Assembly: GCA_017861495.1 (NCBI GenBank)
Contig: JAGFXW010000118.1
Span: 1-7,398 of the forward strand
Origin: Bacillota bacterium
GTDB taxonomy: Bacteria > Bacillota_C > Negativicutes > CTSoil-072
Length of the DNA stretch: 7,398 bases
Direction of reading: 5' to 3'
Part shown: piece after piece, positions 6,706-7,398 of the stretch
How positions within the stretch are numbered: position 1 is the first letter of the stretch
How the letters are laid out: each line of letters starts with the position of its first letter
Translations under genes and position numbers: made by a program
Notes under the pieces: generated by a model
Database searches by the model: none
The model's input: only the letters and a program-made list of their open reading frames with translations
Told to the model about the DNA's origin: nothing

Positions 6706-7398
6706 ATGAATTTACAAGCTTTTGGGAGTAAATACCCTTTTCTGCAAGCCAATCTTCCGTTTTGGGAAAAATATCTGACCGCCGAAGCCAATGTGCAGAA
6801 ACTTCTTCCGGCTATTTTGGACGAAGCCGTGTTGGAACAAACGGCCTTTCTTACCCATTTGGCCGAAGGAAAGCCGTTTCTTGACCGGCAGCGGATACGC
6901 TTATCTTCCCAGGATGCCGTGAAGTTGGTGGAAACTTTTTGCCGACCTTTTGGATTGGATGCAAAGTCGATTGCGTTTCCGGAAGAAATCCCGCTATTGG
7001 AGAACTTGGAAGTTTCTGCGGATGAGGCCGGTTTTGTCATGGCGGAACTCCATGCAATCATTGCGGCGTACATTGAAGGCGTAATTACTGCCGAGGAAGA
7101 GGATTCGATCAATTGGCTGGAGCCAAGTTGTCCGATTTGCGGATCTGAGGCGGGCATGGGACTTATTGCCCCTTCCGGCAAAAAGAATCTGGTATGCAGC
7201 CATTGCCAGACGGTATGGGTGTATTCCCGGATTGCCTGCGGTTTTTGCGGCCATGTGGAAGAACGGGGAGCTACGTTTTATACCGCGGATGAAGAACCGG
7301 ATTGGCTGGTAGAAACCTGTAAAGAATGTAAATCGTATTTGAAAGTGTATGATATGCGAAAATCGTTCCCGGATATTATTACCTATCCTTTATTTTCC
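6706..7398 (+). CDS. fdhE: FdhE-like formate dehydrogenase maturation protein, 3' end beyond window
   Basis: Cytoplasmic accessory protein of the FdhE family, which binds the formate dehydrogenase catalytic subunit and is needed for its activity. The first 231 residues are visible and the frame is still open at the edge; the family is usually about 280-310 residues. The N-terminal half (1-135) is alpha-helical and acidic. The second half is a rubredoxin-like zinc/iron region with four CxxC motifs: C142/C145 (CPIC), C164/C167 (CSHC), C178/C181 (CGFC) and C205/C208 (CKEC), typical of FdhE. Its position just behind the fdn genes supports the call. It begins 26 bases beyond the terminator T run, leaving little room for a promoter of its own. 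It may depend on read-through or on a promoter inside the gamma gene. The ribosome site is weak (GGGG at 6695-6698). No other in-frame start lies between the terminator and this ATG. Confidence 0.9.
   Translation, partial: MNLQAFGSKYPFLQANLPFWEKYLTAEANVQKLLPAILDEAVLEQTAFLTHLAEGKPFLDRQRIRLSSQDAVKLVETFCRPFGLDAKSIAFPEEIPLLENLEVSADEAGFVMAELHAIIAAYIEGVITAEEEDSINWLEPSCPICGSEAGMGLIAPSGKKNLVCSHCQTVWVYSRIACGFCGHVEERGATFYTADEEPDWLVETCKECKSYLKVYDMRKSFPDIITYPLFS

Noticed and set aside
6597..7181. 194-codon open frame on the minus strand
   Set aside because: It runs through the terminator hairpin and antisense to the fdhE-like gene, whose CxxC motifs on the plus strand are convincing.

Overview
The window reads as a molybdenum/tungsten-enzyme locus of an anaerobic bacterium, with every gene on the + strand. 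Four things point to the likely host. The Shine-Dalgarno sites are strong and Firmicutes-like (GGGAGGAG, AAGGAGGG). There is a selenocysteine formate dehydrogenase with an export signal and a b-type cytochrome. There is a tungsten-type aldehyde oxidoreductase. Base composition is moderate. Together these suggest a diderm Firmicute of the Negativicutes (Sporomusa/Pelosinus-like). This is inference; no taxonomic marker is present.

Layout: 1-98 is the C-terminal end of a MoaD/ThiS-like small sulfur carrier ending in Gly-Gly. 142-1992 is an aldehyde ferredoxin oxidoreductase (AOR) family enzyme of 616 residues. 1993-2162 is a 170-base intergenic region that folds convincingly as a Moco RNA motif (molybdenum/tungsten cofactor riboswitch candidate). 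2163-5156 is the catalytic subunit of a formate dehydrogenase-N type enzyme, 997 residues, with a Tat signal and an in-frame TGA at 2721-2723 read as selenocysteine. 5160-5984 is its four-cluster iron-sulfur beta subunit and 5989-6639 its di-heme cytochrome b gamma subunit. A strong intrinsic terminator lies at 6649-6679. From 6706 to the window edge runs the first 231 residues of an FdhE-like maturation protein.

How the parts fit: the Tat-exported alpha subunit oxidises formate on the outer face of the cytoplasmic membrane. Electrons pass through the beta-subunit clusters to two hemes in the gamma subunit and on to the quinone pool. FdhE would assist maturation. AOR is a cytoplasmic pterin enzyme that uses ferredoxin, and the MoaD-like protein could supply sulfur for the pterin dithiolene, so the whole neighbourhood depends on the same cofactor. 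The RNA between aor and fdh is the most interesting element. Besides the aptamer-like fold, its conserved CCTCCC segment is part of an 8-base perfect complement to the fdhA ribosome binding site. That gives a simple model in which cofactor availability switches formate dehydrogenase translation on.

No mobile element, CRISPR array, tRNA or rRNA was seen. The only gene-free stretch over 100 bases is the riboswitch region.
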